Source: Kingdonia uniflora
Taxonomy: Eukaryota; Streptophyta; Magnoliopsida; Ranunculales; Circaeasteraceae
Length of the DNA stretch: 64,000 nucleotides
NCBI GenBank assembly: GCA_014058105.1
Contig: JACGCM010002435.1
Span: forward strand, 1,426,001-1,490,000
Reading direction: 5' to 3'
Positions 32,362 to 43,347 of this stretch are shown piece after piece (the stretch's first letter is position 1; each line of letters starts with the position of its first letter). Under the pieces are notes generated by a model that had not been told where the DNA came from, ran no database searches, and worked only from the letters and a program-made list of their open reading frames with translations. Position numbers and translations under genes: made by a program.

Positions 32362-32743
32362 TAGGATTTTTTAGCCATTACCCCCACCCAGAAAAATAAA
32401 ATAAAAATTAAGAACTGAATATTCCCCCCTTTACAGCTTTACCTCCCAAGTTTGCTAAATATTATCTTCTCCTTTGAGCTTGACTCAAAGGACGCTAACT
32501 TCAGTTAATCATACTTGTTAACACAGTCTCCCCATTTTAGCCTCAAATGAAGATCTGGGTTGAAGACTCGCGTGGTTTTCACGTGAGGATAAAATAAGAA
32601 GAGTATATGATAAAAACTACAGTCAATGCCCTTTGACTTAGCGTCAAGTGGGTTTTGGGGGGAATAAGTTAACATTTAGCAAACTTGGGGGGTAAAGGCG
32701 ATCATTCAGTTCTTAATGGGTGGTAAAGGCTAAAAAAATCCTA
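32362..32743. mobile_element. MITE with TAGGATTTTTTAGCC ends
   Basis: TAGGATTTTTTAGCC at 32362 is mirrored by GGCTAAAAAAATCCTA at 32728-32743. The inverted similarity continues inward (AAGAACTGAAT, TTTACC.CCCAAGTTTGCTAAAT) to about 110 bases each side. GTAAT flanks both ends (32357-32361 and 32744-32748). It is non-coding, 382 bp. Confidence 0.75.
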
Positions 32744-33766
32744 GTAATTATTACAAAAGATGAAGAGGAAGGCTGAAGAATTTAAGTGTAGCTTTATCCA
32801 CAAAGAAGGGAATATGGCGGCCATCCACATAGATTCAGAAATGCCTATTACGACATAATTCCACATTGTATTCCCTCAAGATTTCAGTAGAGATATAAAT
32901 TTTATTTGTAATACAGATGCAAATCACGGTAAATACCCTAGATTGTAGTAGATTATTTTTGTATAGAAATGAATTTTTGGTGGGGCTCTTGCCTAACCCC
33001 ACCAACTTTCCTCTCAAAAAAAGTTATTACAATTGTAATGTCCTTTGCAGCTTTGTTGGACGCTTTGTAGGATGTCACATGGTTATAAATATATGTTATC
33101 CCATGAAACAAAATCATTTTGATTGGTTTTATGTGATATTATTTCTTACGAATTCTTTCTTAGGAACAATCCAAACTATTTGGCTTATTAATTTTCCATT
33201 TTTATATTGATAGTGGCTCCAAATGACTAGGGGCACTCATGGTTGACGTGTTGGTCCACCGATGAGTTGACTATATGAGTATGTGTTGGTTAATCTAGGA
33301 TATGTGAGTAAATAGCTAAGTTTGTTTTGCAAGATGCATGTAAAGCGTTAACAGGATAGTAAACCATGATGGGACACCATGAGAGAACAAGTAATTACCA
33401 AAGGGATACTTCCATTATCATTGATGTATATATTGAAAATGTGTTGTTTTTTCTCACGTGTTGTTGTAAGGGACGGTAGGTGTAGTTTTGTAGAGTGTAG
33501 GACTAACACCAAATATCTTCATATACGTAGAAATCATACGTTTAAATAGAAACTTAATGGTTATTACAGAATTATAGTTAATAGGCTAAACGTATAAAAA
33601 CAAAATTGTATCATCAAGTTTGTAATTCCGGGGGCATTTCATTTATAGAACTGGGGTAAGAGATATATAAAATGTCATCTGAGCTCATGTCAGCTTTACA
33701 CAGCTTTTGTCGATCTACTTCATGACTGTTAGTTTTCATACCCACCATTTTTGAAAATGTTCATTG

Positions 33767-33890
33767 CTCCTAATGTACATGACCAAACAATGTTATATCA
33801 CTTTGCATTATATTTTCCTGTTTGGTTTAATTGTTCTATTTTACCTGATAGGTCGTGGGTCCTAATGTACATGACCAAACAATGTTATAT
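33767..33890. repeat. 92-bp-spaced duplication at the gypsy left edge
   Basis: A 31-base phrase starting TCCTAATGTACATGACCAAA occurs at 33768 and again at 33860. The second is inside the left LTR and the first is in the flanking DNA, so the flank gained a copy of LTR sequence or carries an older LTR fragment. Confidence 0.75.
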
Positions 33891-34194
33891 TACCTATGAG
33901 TGTTCCTACGTGACCAATCTCTAAGTAGTTTCATTTATTAGTTTATTTTATTTTAGAGAATAATCTAGATTATGATAAATCTTGGTAGTTTCCTTTTTAT
34001 TGGGAGTGTAGAAAAAATGTAGGGATCTCCTATATTTAGGAGAATCCTAGGAGAGAGTTAGGCAGTGTTGAGTTTTGGGAGAAAAGAGAACCCTAGAGAG
34101 AGATGGAGAACTTGTAGTCGTAGTTTTTGATTAAATAAATAGATCGTTTATTATTTATGTTTAAGAATTGCTTTTGCATACGTAGTTTATAACA
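33846..34194 (+). repeat. Left LTR of the intronic gypsy element
   Basis: It starts TGATAGGTCGTGGG and ends GTTTATAACA, followed by the primer site CTTGGCATCAGAGCGAG, similar to the tRNA-iMet type TGGTATCAGAGC. Confidence 0.85.
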
Positions 34195-34197
34195 ACT

Positions 34198-34740
34198 TGG
34201 CATCAGAGCGAGTGAAAGATTCTGGAATTTTTTTTTCTTTTCGATACTAGTTGGGAAAGAACGCGAAGAAGCTAACATAGTGAGAACGAATCACGAGTTT
34301 AGAGAGCAAGTTGGATGCCATGATGGTTTTGATGGTGAATCTCAGCAACAAAAGCCCTAGCGTTGACAAAGAGCATAGTGATGCCGAACCAAAAGACTTG
34401 GTAACACAATAACGGGGCGTGGTCGGGAAATCCCATTGGGAGGATTTATGCGGGATGCACGGAAGAGTGATGTTGATCCCTTATATCCAACTCCGCATCA
34501 AGTTGTGGGGCGTGGTACAAACAAAGGTTTTTCTAGTGTGGGGAGACGAACTACGACTCGGATGACGAAAACGAAGGTAGGGGATTCAACAATCCCTACG
34601 CTAAACTCAGTATTGATGTCGAAATCGTCGATAAGTTCGCGACTTCCAAGACTTGGAGGGGTTCGAGCAACGACGAGTGCAAAACCAAAATTTGGCACTG
34701 TTTTTGCCATAGTAACAACACTGGAGAGGTAGTTGACAGC
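34198..34740 (+). pseudogene. Primer site and probable gag N-terminal remnant
   Basis: After the primer site, short frames occur: KLDAMMVLMVNLSNKSPS near 34310-34365 and YDSDDENEGRGFNNPYAKLS near 34550-34610, in different phases. Their placement after the LTR suggests the gag N-terminus, but there is no diagnostic motif. Several frameshifts are needed. Confidence 0.3.
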
Positions 34741-35565
34741 CTGGAATTTTTGGGGGCGTTACCAATGTTATGTCAATTCAGTTTGATGAGAGGGATCGAC
34801 CGGAATCGTCAACAACGCACAAGAGATAAATCACGATCCAAACACAAAATCTGACCAACGGAGTAGTCACTACCAATAGGGGAATCAATGGGCAAAATTT
34901 TGTAATCGAAGGAGGTCAGCACATTGAGATTAGTCGACCAACATCGTCCAGGGCCCGGGAGAGAATTAGAGAAGAATCAGTTTTATACCATGTACAAGGC
35001 ACGCGCTCTGGCACACATTGCAGGGTATTGAAGACACGAGGCTGGGAGTACGTGATACTGGGTAGGGCACAAATACATATGGCATGCCTCAAGGCATGCA
35101 TGACATGCGGGGCACATATCTTGGCATGAGGAGACAAGTTGTAAGTACATATCCACATGTGAGTACTTTACCTAACTTAGACTTGGGCCAGACCACAAAT
35201 TTGAATTCAAATGGAGGTCCCCAACCCACTACAGCCCATCTTCCTCTCCCACCAGTTGTAGCAACGACTGCCTCCACTCTAACCATGACCGTGACCCCCA
35301 TAACTGGATCTCCTGTCATTACCCAAGCACGGGGAACAACCCCAATGATGAGCGACACTATACCGGTTCCCTTAAATACTTCGACAGCTCCACGATAAAC
35401 AATCCCACCATTTGTGTCGAAAATTCCACAAACTCGTTGACAATTTTCAAGATGTTCGCATTCGGGGTGGCACCAACAGCAACAGAACGTTGGCTTTACA
35501 TAAGGATACAATGGTAATCATGAGTCGTACGGGGTTCTGTTGTCGATTGCACAATTGAATTTTTC
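34741..35565. other. Unassigned DNA between gag remnant and copia element
   Basis: Frames on both strands (35084-35398 + and 35511-35089 -) overlap and have Thr/Pro- or Val/Gly-rich composition without a domain. The right part, just left of 35566, is probably the copia 3' LTR, because TGTTAGGAAAAATTC (minus strand) starts at about 35566 next to a purine tract. Its other end was not found. Confidence 0.35.
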
Positions 35566-35938
35566 CTAACACTCCCCCTTGCGGTGTTCCATACCAAGAC
35601 AACTTGCCTCGTCAAAACCTCTGCCTAGCAAAACCCGCTTGGGCAAAATGCTATGCAAGGAGAGAGTACAATCCTATGCCTTGTATGCGTTGTGGACGCG
35701 TATATGTTGTGTCATCAAAATCTCTAGTAAGTAAAAACCCCTAGGGGCCAAAAATTGTACTATATGGGAAAATAGTACAACATGCATGTGTCCATGTCAG
35801 GACGGGATTACTCCTCCTAACGTCGATGTCCTCGAGACCTATTTGCCTGAGATAATAGTTTATGTAAACTTCGCATGCCAATTCTGAGTACCAACTTTTT
35901 GAGTGCAGGAGGTGCAAAAACTTTAGTGAATATGTCTG

Positions 35939-36736
35939 CTAAGTTATCTTTTGAACGAATTTGAACGACTTCAATCTCATTTTGCTTCTGTAACACATGT
36001 ATGTGGAAGAATTTAGGTGAAATGTGTTTTGTCCTATCGCCCTTGATAAATCCGCCTCGGACTTAATGATGCAAGCCGTGTTGTCTTCATAAATAGTCGT
36101 AGGTTTATCTTGGATAGAACTCAAACCACAACTTTCGTTGATATGATTAACTATGGAGCGCAACCAAAAACATTCTCTGCCAGCTTTATGAAATGCAAGA
36201 ATCTCTGCGTGGTTCGAGGATGTAGCCACCATCGTTTGCTTTACCGATCTTCATGAAATTGTTGTATTGTCATTCAAAAACACATATCCCGATTGCGATT
36301 GGCCTCTATGTGGATCTGACAAATATCTTGCATCGGTGTACCTTATAATTTTATATTTACCATTTTTCAAGTAGAACAAACCCCAGTCTTTCGTGCCGAT
36401 CAGATATCGCAGAACGTGCTTGATCCAATCCCATCCCATTCCATTACAGACAAAGTTAATTAAAATCTCTCGATTATCATGTACATGTGTCGTGACAGGC
36501 TTGTCACGTAATGTGTCACGTGGATACGTAGCTACTATAGCCGGTGGTTCTATCCTCGATGAACCGACTAAACCATTAGTCATTTCTTTTCCCGTACGTT
36601 GTTTCTTAGCCCCCGGCTCAGCGTTGCTCTTTACAACGGGGCGTCTTCTCATGACGTGCGGTTTAAATTCATTTACGAGGGCGCACACCAGTTCCATGAA
36701 CATCCAGTCGTGCAGGTGCATTACTTGTAGGTACAT
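35939..36736 (-). pseudogene. copia RNase H fragment
   Basis: Minus-strand frames give HVLRYLIGTKDWGLFYLKNG and YTDARYLSDPHRGQSQSGYV (about 36420-36270), then MVATSSNHAEILAFHKAGRE and IYEDNTACI (36232-36070). This is the copia RNase H order with its Asp/Glu residues (TDA, AEI, EDN). A stop or frameshift splits the two parts near 36245. The N-terminal 36736-36500 part of the frame has no RT motifs, so RT is lost. Confidence 0.75.
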
Positions 36737-36872
36737 GCACCTTGGTTACTTTTACAGTATCGTTGAATGCATCTGACAATTTATTGACAATTTGTTGTTA
36801 GTGTAAAATCCGTTATACCTCCTTGTCACCCTGGTTGGCCATATGATCTAGATGAGACAACGATGGTGTGTT

Positions 36873-37936
36873 CTAATTAATTGTGGAAACATCCTCAGCA
36901 TTGACTGTCATATCTCCTCCCAATGCTGGGAATATCGTCTCATCAAAGTGACAATCCGTGAATTTTACGGTCAAGACGTCGCTAGTCGTGGGTTCCAAAT
37001 ATCGAATGATAGATGGTGAATTGTAACCCACGTAAATACCAAGTTGACGTTGGGGTCCCATCTTTTTACGTTGTGGCGATGTGACCGACACCTGTATGGA
37101 ACACTCAAATGTTCGCAGATAAACGACACTGGGCTTGATCCCAGTTGCCAGTTGCTAGTTGCTAGTTGCTAGTTGCTAGTTGCTAGTTGCTTTGGGGAAT
37201 ATTGATTATTTGTTGTTAGACGAATTCTAATCCGGGCGGCAGCATCCATAATTGCATGGCCCCACGTAGTAGTTGGAAGCTGAGATCGTAATAACAGTGG
37301 TTTAACAATTAACTATAATCGCTTGATTAGATTCTCCGCCATCCCATTTTGGGCATAGACATAGGGTACTGGATGCTCGACATCTATCCCATTAGCGGTA
37401 TAATAATCAACAAAAGCCTTTGAAGTAAACTCGCCAGCACCGTCGTCAAATCTCACAGATTTGATCGGGTGATCTGAGAAATGAGCCCGTAATCGTATAA
37501 TCTGAGCAAGTAATCGTGGAAACGCCATATTCCAAGACAATAATAGGCAAGCGTTTGGCCATTTCGCAGATGCATCAATTAAGACCATATAGTATTTAAA
37601 CGGACCATTATGTGGATAGATAGGTCCACATATATCTCTATGGATACGTTGGAGAAAGGCTAAAGATTCCAGCTCCACCTTGGCCTTACTAGGTTGGACA
37701 ATAAGCTTTCCCTGAGTGCAAGTATTGCACGGGCAATCTTGCAATACTCGGATCTTCTCTCCTATCAGTGAATGTCCAGAGGTACTATTCATAATCTTCC
37801 TTATCATCCGTGTTCCAGGATTTTTGAAATGATTATGCCAAATCCTAAACGATTTCTCTTGTAATGGAGAAAAATTAGTGATTGCATATGTTTCGACATG
37901 TTTAAAAGTTGTGGAATAAAGCCCTGAGGCATACAT
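36873..37936 (-). pseudogene. copia integrase fragment
   Basis: From 37936 the frame shows a GAG-pre-integrase zinc region (WHNHFKNPG ... CPCNTCTQGK) and the integrase core (HRDICGPIYP, then KSVRFDDGAGEFTSKAFVDY and AQNGMAENLIKRL). The core reads H-R-D-I-C, then D-D-G-A in place of the usual D-N-G-x-E, then the final Glu in MAEN. It ends at 37313. A C-terminal piece is at 37091-36873. Between them lies a heptamer repeat (37142-37190). Confidence 0.75.
37142..37190. repeat. AGTTGCT heptamer microsatellite
   Basis: Seven or so consecutive units of AGTTGCT, the first varied to AGTTGCC. It lies inside the copia integrase region, where it breaks the reading frame. Confidence 0.9.
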
Positions 37937-37939
37937 TGG

Positions 37940-38975
37940 ACACTGTTCGAAGGTTCGAACACTGGGATTTACAGGGAGATCGAAGGTAAAATGTAAGGTG
38001 CTGGAGGTAATTTTTTTCTCTAACCCCCACTTGGTTTCCCATCCCTCCTATTTATAGAATCATAGGAAGCTGAGTCACCAAGTGTGGGCTAGGTTTACAT
38101 GATTACTGTCAGGAAATCCCGACGGAGTATAGGCGCCGGTCAGGTCTGCTCTGTCACTGCAACATTTATTGAAGATGTTTCTGTCACTGTAGCTGCAGGA
38201 CCAATTAATGCACCGTCTTGTCTAGTGAACTAGCTGCTTGTCCCATCGTATTTCGACCATGTGCAGATATGGTTGAAGGGTATCTGCTGCAATGTGTTAG
38301 TCCGACCTCGAGGCTCTGTCTGGTGTCGAAGCTTCGTCTTCAGGGGATCTCTGGAAGGCTTGTTTTGAGGATTGAATGGGCTTCGATACATTTGGGTAGG
38401 CTGCGAAGTAGTCTTCGAGTGTCTGAATAGGGTCGAAGGATGTCGTAGGCTACTACAACGAGAAATACTTTTTATCCCGTAGGATTGAGTGCGTTGTGCA
38501 CTGTCTAGAAGACAAGTGTCGCGACCCATTCGATTATCAATCAGTGCTCTGAGCAGACAGATCCGTTGGGTTACCTGTATATAACAGATATAAACTATCA
38601 TACAACAAATTAACTACTATCTCAAGCAATAATTTAAATAATCTCTTAGAATAGAAAGAAATGATCTCATAGATGGATACTGAAATAATGTATGTTACAA
38701 ACATTTATTAAACTTGAAAATCACTGATTTGTTCTCAACACAAATAGGAGAAGTACTAATAAAGTAAATCAAAGCTAATAACTAAGAAAAAAAACTACTA
38801 GTATGTTTCTGATGTGACATCACTCATTTATCACTCATCTACTGAGATGTAACTACGTTGATCCGTGCCTGCGTCAGTATCTTCTTGGAAGAAATCGTCC
38901 GCAGAAATTTCCAAAAGAACTTTGTAATTGTGGTGGTTAGCTAGGATTTTTAGGTTTGTGATCACCTATGGTGCA
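37940..38975. other. Probable inserted LTR-type DNA
   Basis: Non-coding sequence separates copia integrase from gag. It includes a minus-strand TATA-like CTATAAATAGG near 38050 and several GTCGAAG/TTCGA words at 38270-38450. No boundaries or duplications were found. Confidence 0.3.
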
Positions 38976-38983
38976 ACACAGTC

Positions 38984-39846
38984 TTACGTCCAATGTCTAG
39001 TATGACCACTACTGTAGCGGGGAGATCTCGGATCTCGCTTTGTTTTCTTCATTTTCCTTGGCTTCTCAACCTTTTTAAACTTGTTATTCTTATGAGGACA
39101 CAAGGATCCCTGTCCCTTGTTGTCCCTTGTCGTCATGTGCCTGTCCACTACCAGAACCTCGTTCCTGGTTTTCCTGACCATCAGAAATGATTTTCTGGGC
39201 AACATCTGCTGGCTTCCTCCTAGGAGGGTTTTCATAACGAGTTTGCCATCTTACTCATCGATGAGCAAAGCCTGAATCAAATCTGCATGCGTCTTGAATT
39301 TCATTTTTGCATATTTCTCCTTAGAACATCGGTAGAATCATGGAATGTCGATAGTCTTGTGAAAGATCTTTATTTGAAAGAAATTTTCATCACCGAGCAT
39401 CTGAGCATCGGTGTTGATGTGATTTTTTGAAGTTCCGAGTTGTGCTCAGAAACTGTCTTGAAATCATGGAACCAAAGGTTGTTCCACCGGTTCTAACCTT
39501 AGGCAACCTGAGGATCTGCACGAGACCGAAGCGGTGCTTGAGGCTAACCCATAAGTCTAGGGGATCTCCCTTGTGGAGCATCTCATACTTCACCTCTGGC
39601 TGAAGATGGTAGCGCATAGCTAACATGGCCAACGCTTTGTAAGCTTCAGAAGTGGTGTTACCAGGAATAATAGTTTTGGAAACACCCATTGTTCGCAGAT
39701 GTAGCTGAACATCTGTACACCAAGTGAGGTAGTTGGAGTCTAGCAATAACTGTGGATAATCGAGGTTCTCGAGTTTCGCAGACATCTGCTATGCAAAAAT
39801 GTAGATCTAAATCGGTAACAATTCTTGATAAACACTTTATGTACAT
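38984..39846 (-). pseudogene. copia gag fragment
   Basis: The frame from 39785 starts MSAKLENLDYPQLLLDSNYL and has W-x7-LHLRTMGV, then LAMRYHLQPEVKYEML, typical of the copia gag (UBN2-type) domain. A second frame (39235-38984) is very basic (KKVEKPRKMKKTKRD) and may be the region before the zinc knuckle. A frameshift separates the two. Confidence 0.65.
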
Positions 39847-39983
39847 ATAAAACAGTTCATCAGTTTATAGTACTTAGAATAAAAGAAAGTAAATAATTCG
39901 CAATCATATTATTAGTTGAACCTTGGCCATTATTCTAAAACTCCTAAAATTCTTTTATAAGTGTAAAATCCCACCTTTTCCTC

Positions 39984-40225
39984 GTAAATTGGCTATCTTT
40001 ACCTTGGAAATGTGTTATAATAGGTTTTTAGCCAAGTTGCATATTCAATACCATTTGATATTGTTATCCTTATCTAACTACTAGAGTGTTCTAAGCTTTA
40101 CCTTGTAAATTGGCGATCTTTACCTTGGAAATGCGTTATAATAAGTTCTTAGCCAAGATGCCTATTCAAAACCATTTGATGTTGCGATCCTTATCTAACT
40201 ACTAGGGTGATCTAAGTTCCATAGT
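39984..40225. repeat. 121-bp tandem duplication
   Basis: GTAAATTGGC.ATCTTTACCT starts at 39984 and 40105. The two copies are about 90% identical and run to ATCTAACTACTAG.GTG. Probably the leader of a retroelement; there is no coding sequence. Confidence 0.8.
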
Positions 40226-41100
40226 TCTATAAGGTTTGTATATTCTAGCCAAATGACGCATTTTCTACGAATATAGAGGAGTATTAGATGTTTAGAAAAC
40301 AAGTGGTCCCTTACCTGAAGTTTGCTGAGTTCCAAAGATAGGTAGATTAAGCCCGTCTTGAACTAACCATCTAGAAGTGTAAGAGATTGCTATTAGGATC
40401 TCTGGATGTTATCAAGTAACATCTAATTGCACCTAGAAACGAAAAACTGGTTCCTAAGAATCCATGCTTTTAGAAACAAGACTCATCAATTTACAATTGA
40501 TCCCCAAGTAATGTCTTAGACATTTGTGCTATTCAATTATGACTCTGAGTCGTATCTGAATGTCTTTTGGTTTTGTGTTATTTCAGATCCTTGATCAGAA
40601 TAACTAGTATCCTAGGGGCATACATTTAATATGCTATATAGCTGTCATAAGAAACTATAAATAAGTATTAACGGGTATTATATATATATCATATATATGT
40701 AGGATCATAAAAAACTAGTAGGCACCCATCTCAAGAAAAACATATTAAAAAAAAAAAATTTGGTCCCCCCCCCCTTAGGGCCTCCTAAAAGAAAAAGAAA
40801 AAAAAACAAAAAATATTTATTTATTATTATTTTTTCTTCGAAAATCGGACCAAAAATGATCAGGCCTAGATCTGATCTGCCCAACTGGATCAAGTGTGAT
40901 CCGGTTTAGGTCTGGTGTGGTCTACTACTACAGTACGTGGTTCACACACCTCCCGTTGTGTGACCTGCACGTACAGTCACGGACCCTCAGTCGTGTGAGC
41001 TTCACACTCCAAGCACAGTGAAATGATGTCCTAGTGGCACACTGACATGCCCTTGGCACGTGACCTGTGCCATGGCATGTGTGACTGTGCCCTCGGCATG
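40226..41100. other. Non-coding DNA
   Basis: No gene is seen. 40680-40700 is a TATATA run, and 40744-40815 has homopolymers of A and C. From about 40925 the sequence becomes GC-richer with many GTGTGAC and CACGTG words. Confidence 0.4.
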
Positions 41101-41118
41101 TGTGACTCGTGTGTGACT

Positions 41119-41430
41119 GACACGTCAGTTCACTCGTGTGACTGACACGTGTCATTATTTTATTTTTATTTTGTTGTGGTAAGGTGTCTTTGCCACGTCA
41201 ATAGTAGGACCTTTGCCACGTCATCGGTAGGTTAATTGCCACGTCATTAGTGGGGTCTACTGCCATGTCAGTATGGTGGGATCCATGCTACGTCAGCATT
41301 GGGGTCCACTGACTCGACACATGGGTGGTAACCGGCCTTGCCACGTCAGCACCTCGGTGGGGTTTATGTATCTAAGTCAGCACTGTTATCCTTGACACGT
41401 CAGTTGTGGTCCCGGTGACACGTGTCATAG
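41119..41430 (-). promoter_or_regulatory. Array of TGACGTGGC-type bZIP sites
   Basis: GCCACGTCA or close variants occur at 41192, 41215, 41238, 41262 (GCCATGTCA), 41287 (GCTACGTCA) and 41340. GACACGTCA is at 41119 and 41394, and the G-box palindrome GACACGTGTC at 41144 and 41417. Five of them are 23-25 bases apart. On the minus strand they read TGACGTGGC, which matches plant bZIP targets, including the unfolded-protein-response element TGACGTGR. The host element is uncertain; it may be the LTR or leader of the nested copia element, whose genes are on the minus strand. Confidence 0.6.
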
Positions 41431-42065
41431 GTCTGACTTGGTGACATCATCGGTTTGACCTACTTACGTAAGCATATGGAAACCCTAGCATGCCTTGCAC
41501 GTGGGCTGCCCTAATGATGTCAGCATGCATGAGGAAACCCTAGCGTGCAACTCACACGTGGGTCTCACATGTGACGTCTGCACTGCGCCGTTAGCGTTAA
41601 AAACGCCGTTAGTCAGTTTTCGCTGGCAGTTCCGCCCCCCATTGGGTGCGGAAAATTACAAAAAAATATCTCTCCCCTCGGGAGAGTACAACGAATCATA
41701 ATCACGCAAAAAAATTGATATTAAACGGCCAAAACATGTAAAAACCCTAGAAAAGGGGAAAAATATACCAAATAGGCCTTTTAATACCCTAATATTTTCA
41801 AATCAGCACTTAAAAATCTCTAAAAAAAATCCTAAATTAAGCCAAAAAAATGCAAGATTCATCATGCTTTTCTACATCAAATCATCATCATAAACATAAT
41901 AGATAGATCTAACATCCTAGATATAGATCTAAGCATACAAATCTTTGATCTTTAATGTAGTTTTAGGGTTTGAAGTTATATACCTTGATCTTGAAGAAAA
42001 GTTAGAAAAAACCTGCAAATCAATCTAGAATCCCACTAGTTCCTCTTAGGACGTAGCTGAGAACG

Positions 42066-42256
42066 TGTTAGGTTTTGTATCCTCTAGTAAGCAATCAATT
42101 ACACACATACAATAGACAAGATATGAGAGAAAGAGTAGAGCTTCTTTATTAGATCAAAAGCCTTAGTTACACCAATAGCCTACCTTGTTAGTTAAGTTAG
42201 GATATGGGGCACCCCAACCCAGTTCGGGTCCCATAGAGGCCGAACCTCACCTAACA
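42066..42256. mobile_element. Short TGTTAGG...CCTAACA LTR-like segment
   Basis: 191 bases with TG...CA ends and inverted terminal TGTTAGG/CCTAACA. There is no matching 5-bp duplication (GAACG against ATTAT). Gypsy gag resumes directly after it (from 42257), so this is the right edge of whatever was inserted into gag. Confidence 0.45.
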
Positions 42257-42864
42257 ATTATGCATTAAATTGGTGGGATAATTTACAGAAGATGCGGGCA
42301 GATGCGGGGTATGCATACATTACTAATTGGGCATCTATGAGGTGAGAACTGGTACATAGGTTTGTCCCGATGTCTTGTGAAGATGATAGCTTTACAAAAC
42401 TCCATGGTTTGAGACAAAAGCTGAAGACGGTAGATGAGTATACCAATGAATTTTACCTTCTCTCTAGAATTGCTACATTTGAGATAGAGGCACAAAATGT
42501 TAGCCGCTTCAAAACCGGTCTATTTAAAAAGATTCAAGATGAGCTTACTATGGTTAACATGTATTCCATTGTTAAAACAGTTGAGATGGCCAAGCGAGCG
42601 GAAACAAAACTCAAACCAACAGCTTATTCTTCTTTTACTTTTCCTGCAACAACAACCACATCATCAATCACTATAACTCTGAAAACCACGACAAATTCAA
42701 TGATATGTTACAATTGCGGTAAGATGGGTCATATGAGAGGAGAATGCCCCAATCCTAGGAAACCCTTGGCACTTTTGTCACAACATCTTCTTGAACATAT
42801 CGATGAGGCCCTCGAGCAGCTATTGATCTTCCTCTTCCCTGAATTCGTGGTCGAATTCTTCTAA
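42257..42864 (+). pseudogene. gypsy gag C-terminal part with zinc knuckle
   Basis: The translation begins ALNWWDNLQKMRADAG, meets a stop, then runs open from 42370: SFTKLHGLRQKLKTVDEYTN, FKTGLFKKIQDEL and a CCHC knuckle CYNCGKMGHMRGEC at about 42710-42752. This is a typical Ty3/gypsy gag (capsid then nucleocapsid). It ends a few bases before the purine tract of the 3' LTR, so protease, RT and integrase are deleted. Confidence 0.8.
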
Positions 42865-42876
42865 GAGTGGGAGAAT

Positions 42877-43177
42877 AGATAGGTCGTAGGTTGTTGCGTC
42901 CACGACCTATGCACGTTCCTACGTGATCGATGTCTAAGTAGTTTCCATTATTAGTTTATTTTATTTTATTCTAGAGAATAATCTAGATTAGGATAAATCT
43001 TGATAGTTTTCTTTTTATTTGGGGGTGTAGTAAAAAGGTGCGAATCTCCTATATTTAGGAGAATCCTAGGAGAAAGTTTGGGAGATAGAGAACTTGTAGT
43101 CGTAGTTTATGATTGAATAAAGAGATCGTTTATTATTTAAGTTTGAGAATCGCTTCCGCATTACGTAGTTTATAACA
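42877..43177 (+). repeat. Right LTR of the intronic gypsy element
   Basis: It starts AGATAGGTCGTAGG (first base of TG changed) and ends GTTTATAACA. It matches the left LTR but is about 48 bases shorter, partly because the left copy has the extra CCTAATGTACATG... segment. Confidence 0.85.
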
Positions 43178-43347
43178 TTACCTCTGCATCTTTTTTGACG
43201 TTTTATATTCGTGATCATGTAATTGAATGGTAATTGTATCGTCTGGTTATTTTTTAATTCCCCCTACTACCATTATTTTTTATTTAGTTTGTGTCTTAAG
43301 TTCTATAAAGTCACCTGAATTTTTTGATCCTGTTTTTGGAACTGTAG

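Larger units (their letters stand above)
35566..39850 (-). mobile_element. Decayed Ty1/copia element nested in the gypsy element
   Basis: Minus-strand order: gag (39785-39390), zinc-knuckle-region remnants (39.2-39.0 kb), integrase (37936-36873) and RNase H (36600-35940). Reverse transcriptase is largely missing. A purine tract GCAAGGGGGAGTGTT (minus) at about 35566-35580 marks the 3' LTR edge. A matching 5' LTR could not be identified. The stretch 38.0-38.95 kb, between gag and integrase, looks like separate inserted LTR-type DNA (TATA-like CTATAAATAGG on the minus strand). Confidence 0.65.
33846..43177 (+). mobile_element. LTR retrotransposon (gypsy-type) in the DnaJ intron, with nested insertions
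   Basis: LTRs lie at 33846-34194 and 42877-43177 in direct orientation, both containing GAGAATAATCTAGATTA and ATATTTAGGAGAATCCTAGG and ending TATAACA. TTACC flanks both sides (33841-33845 and 43178-43182). A primer site TTGGCATCAGAGC starts at 34197, and a purine tract GAGTGGGAGAAT precedes the right LTR. A gag fragment with a zinc knuckle lies at 42257-42864. Most of the pol region is missing and the interior holds a minus-strand copia element at about 35.5-39.85 kb plus unassigned DNA. Confidence 0.85.
25059..43347 (+). other. DnaJ intron 4, 18.3 kb, packed with transposons
   Basis: The donor AGT/GTGAGT at 25059 and the acceptor CTGTAG/GAA at 43347 keep phase 0 between KAS and ENGQESFEDL. 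Identified insertions with duplications are a TRIM-like element (25241-26854, ATTAG), a MITE (32362-32743, GTAAT) and a gypsy element (33846-43177, TTACC). A CACTA-like element is at about 27.04-30.56 kb. The other introns of the gene are about 75-110 bases long. Confidence 0.8.

Noticed and set aside
35084..35511. Overlapping ORFs of 104 and 140 residues on opposite strands
   Set aside because: Low-complexity Thr/Pro or Val/Gly composition, no motif, and they shadow each other. Left as unassigned DNA.
35566..42256. A matching LTR pair for the nested copia element
   Set aside because: The two candidates share only CCTAACA at their ends. The rest does not align, so I could not claim them as a pair.
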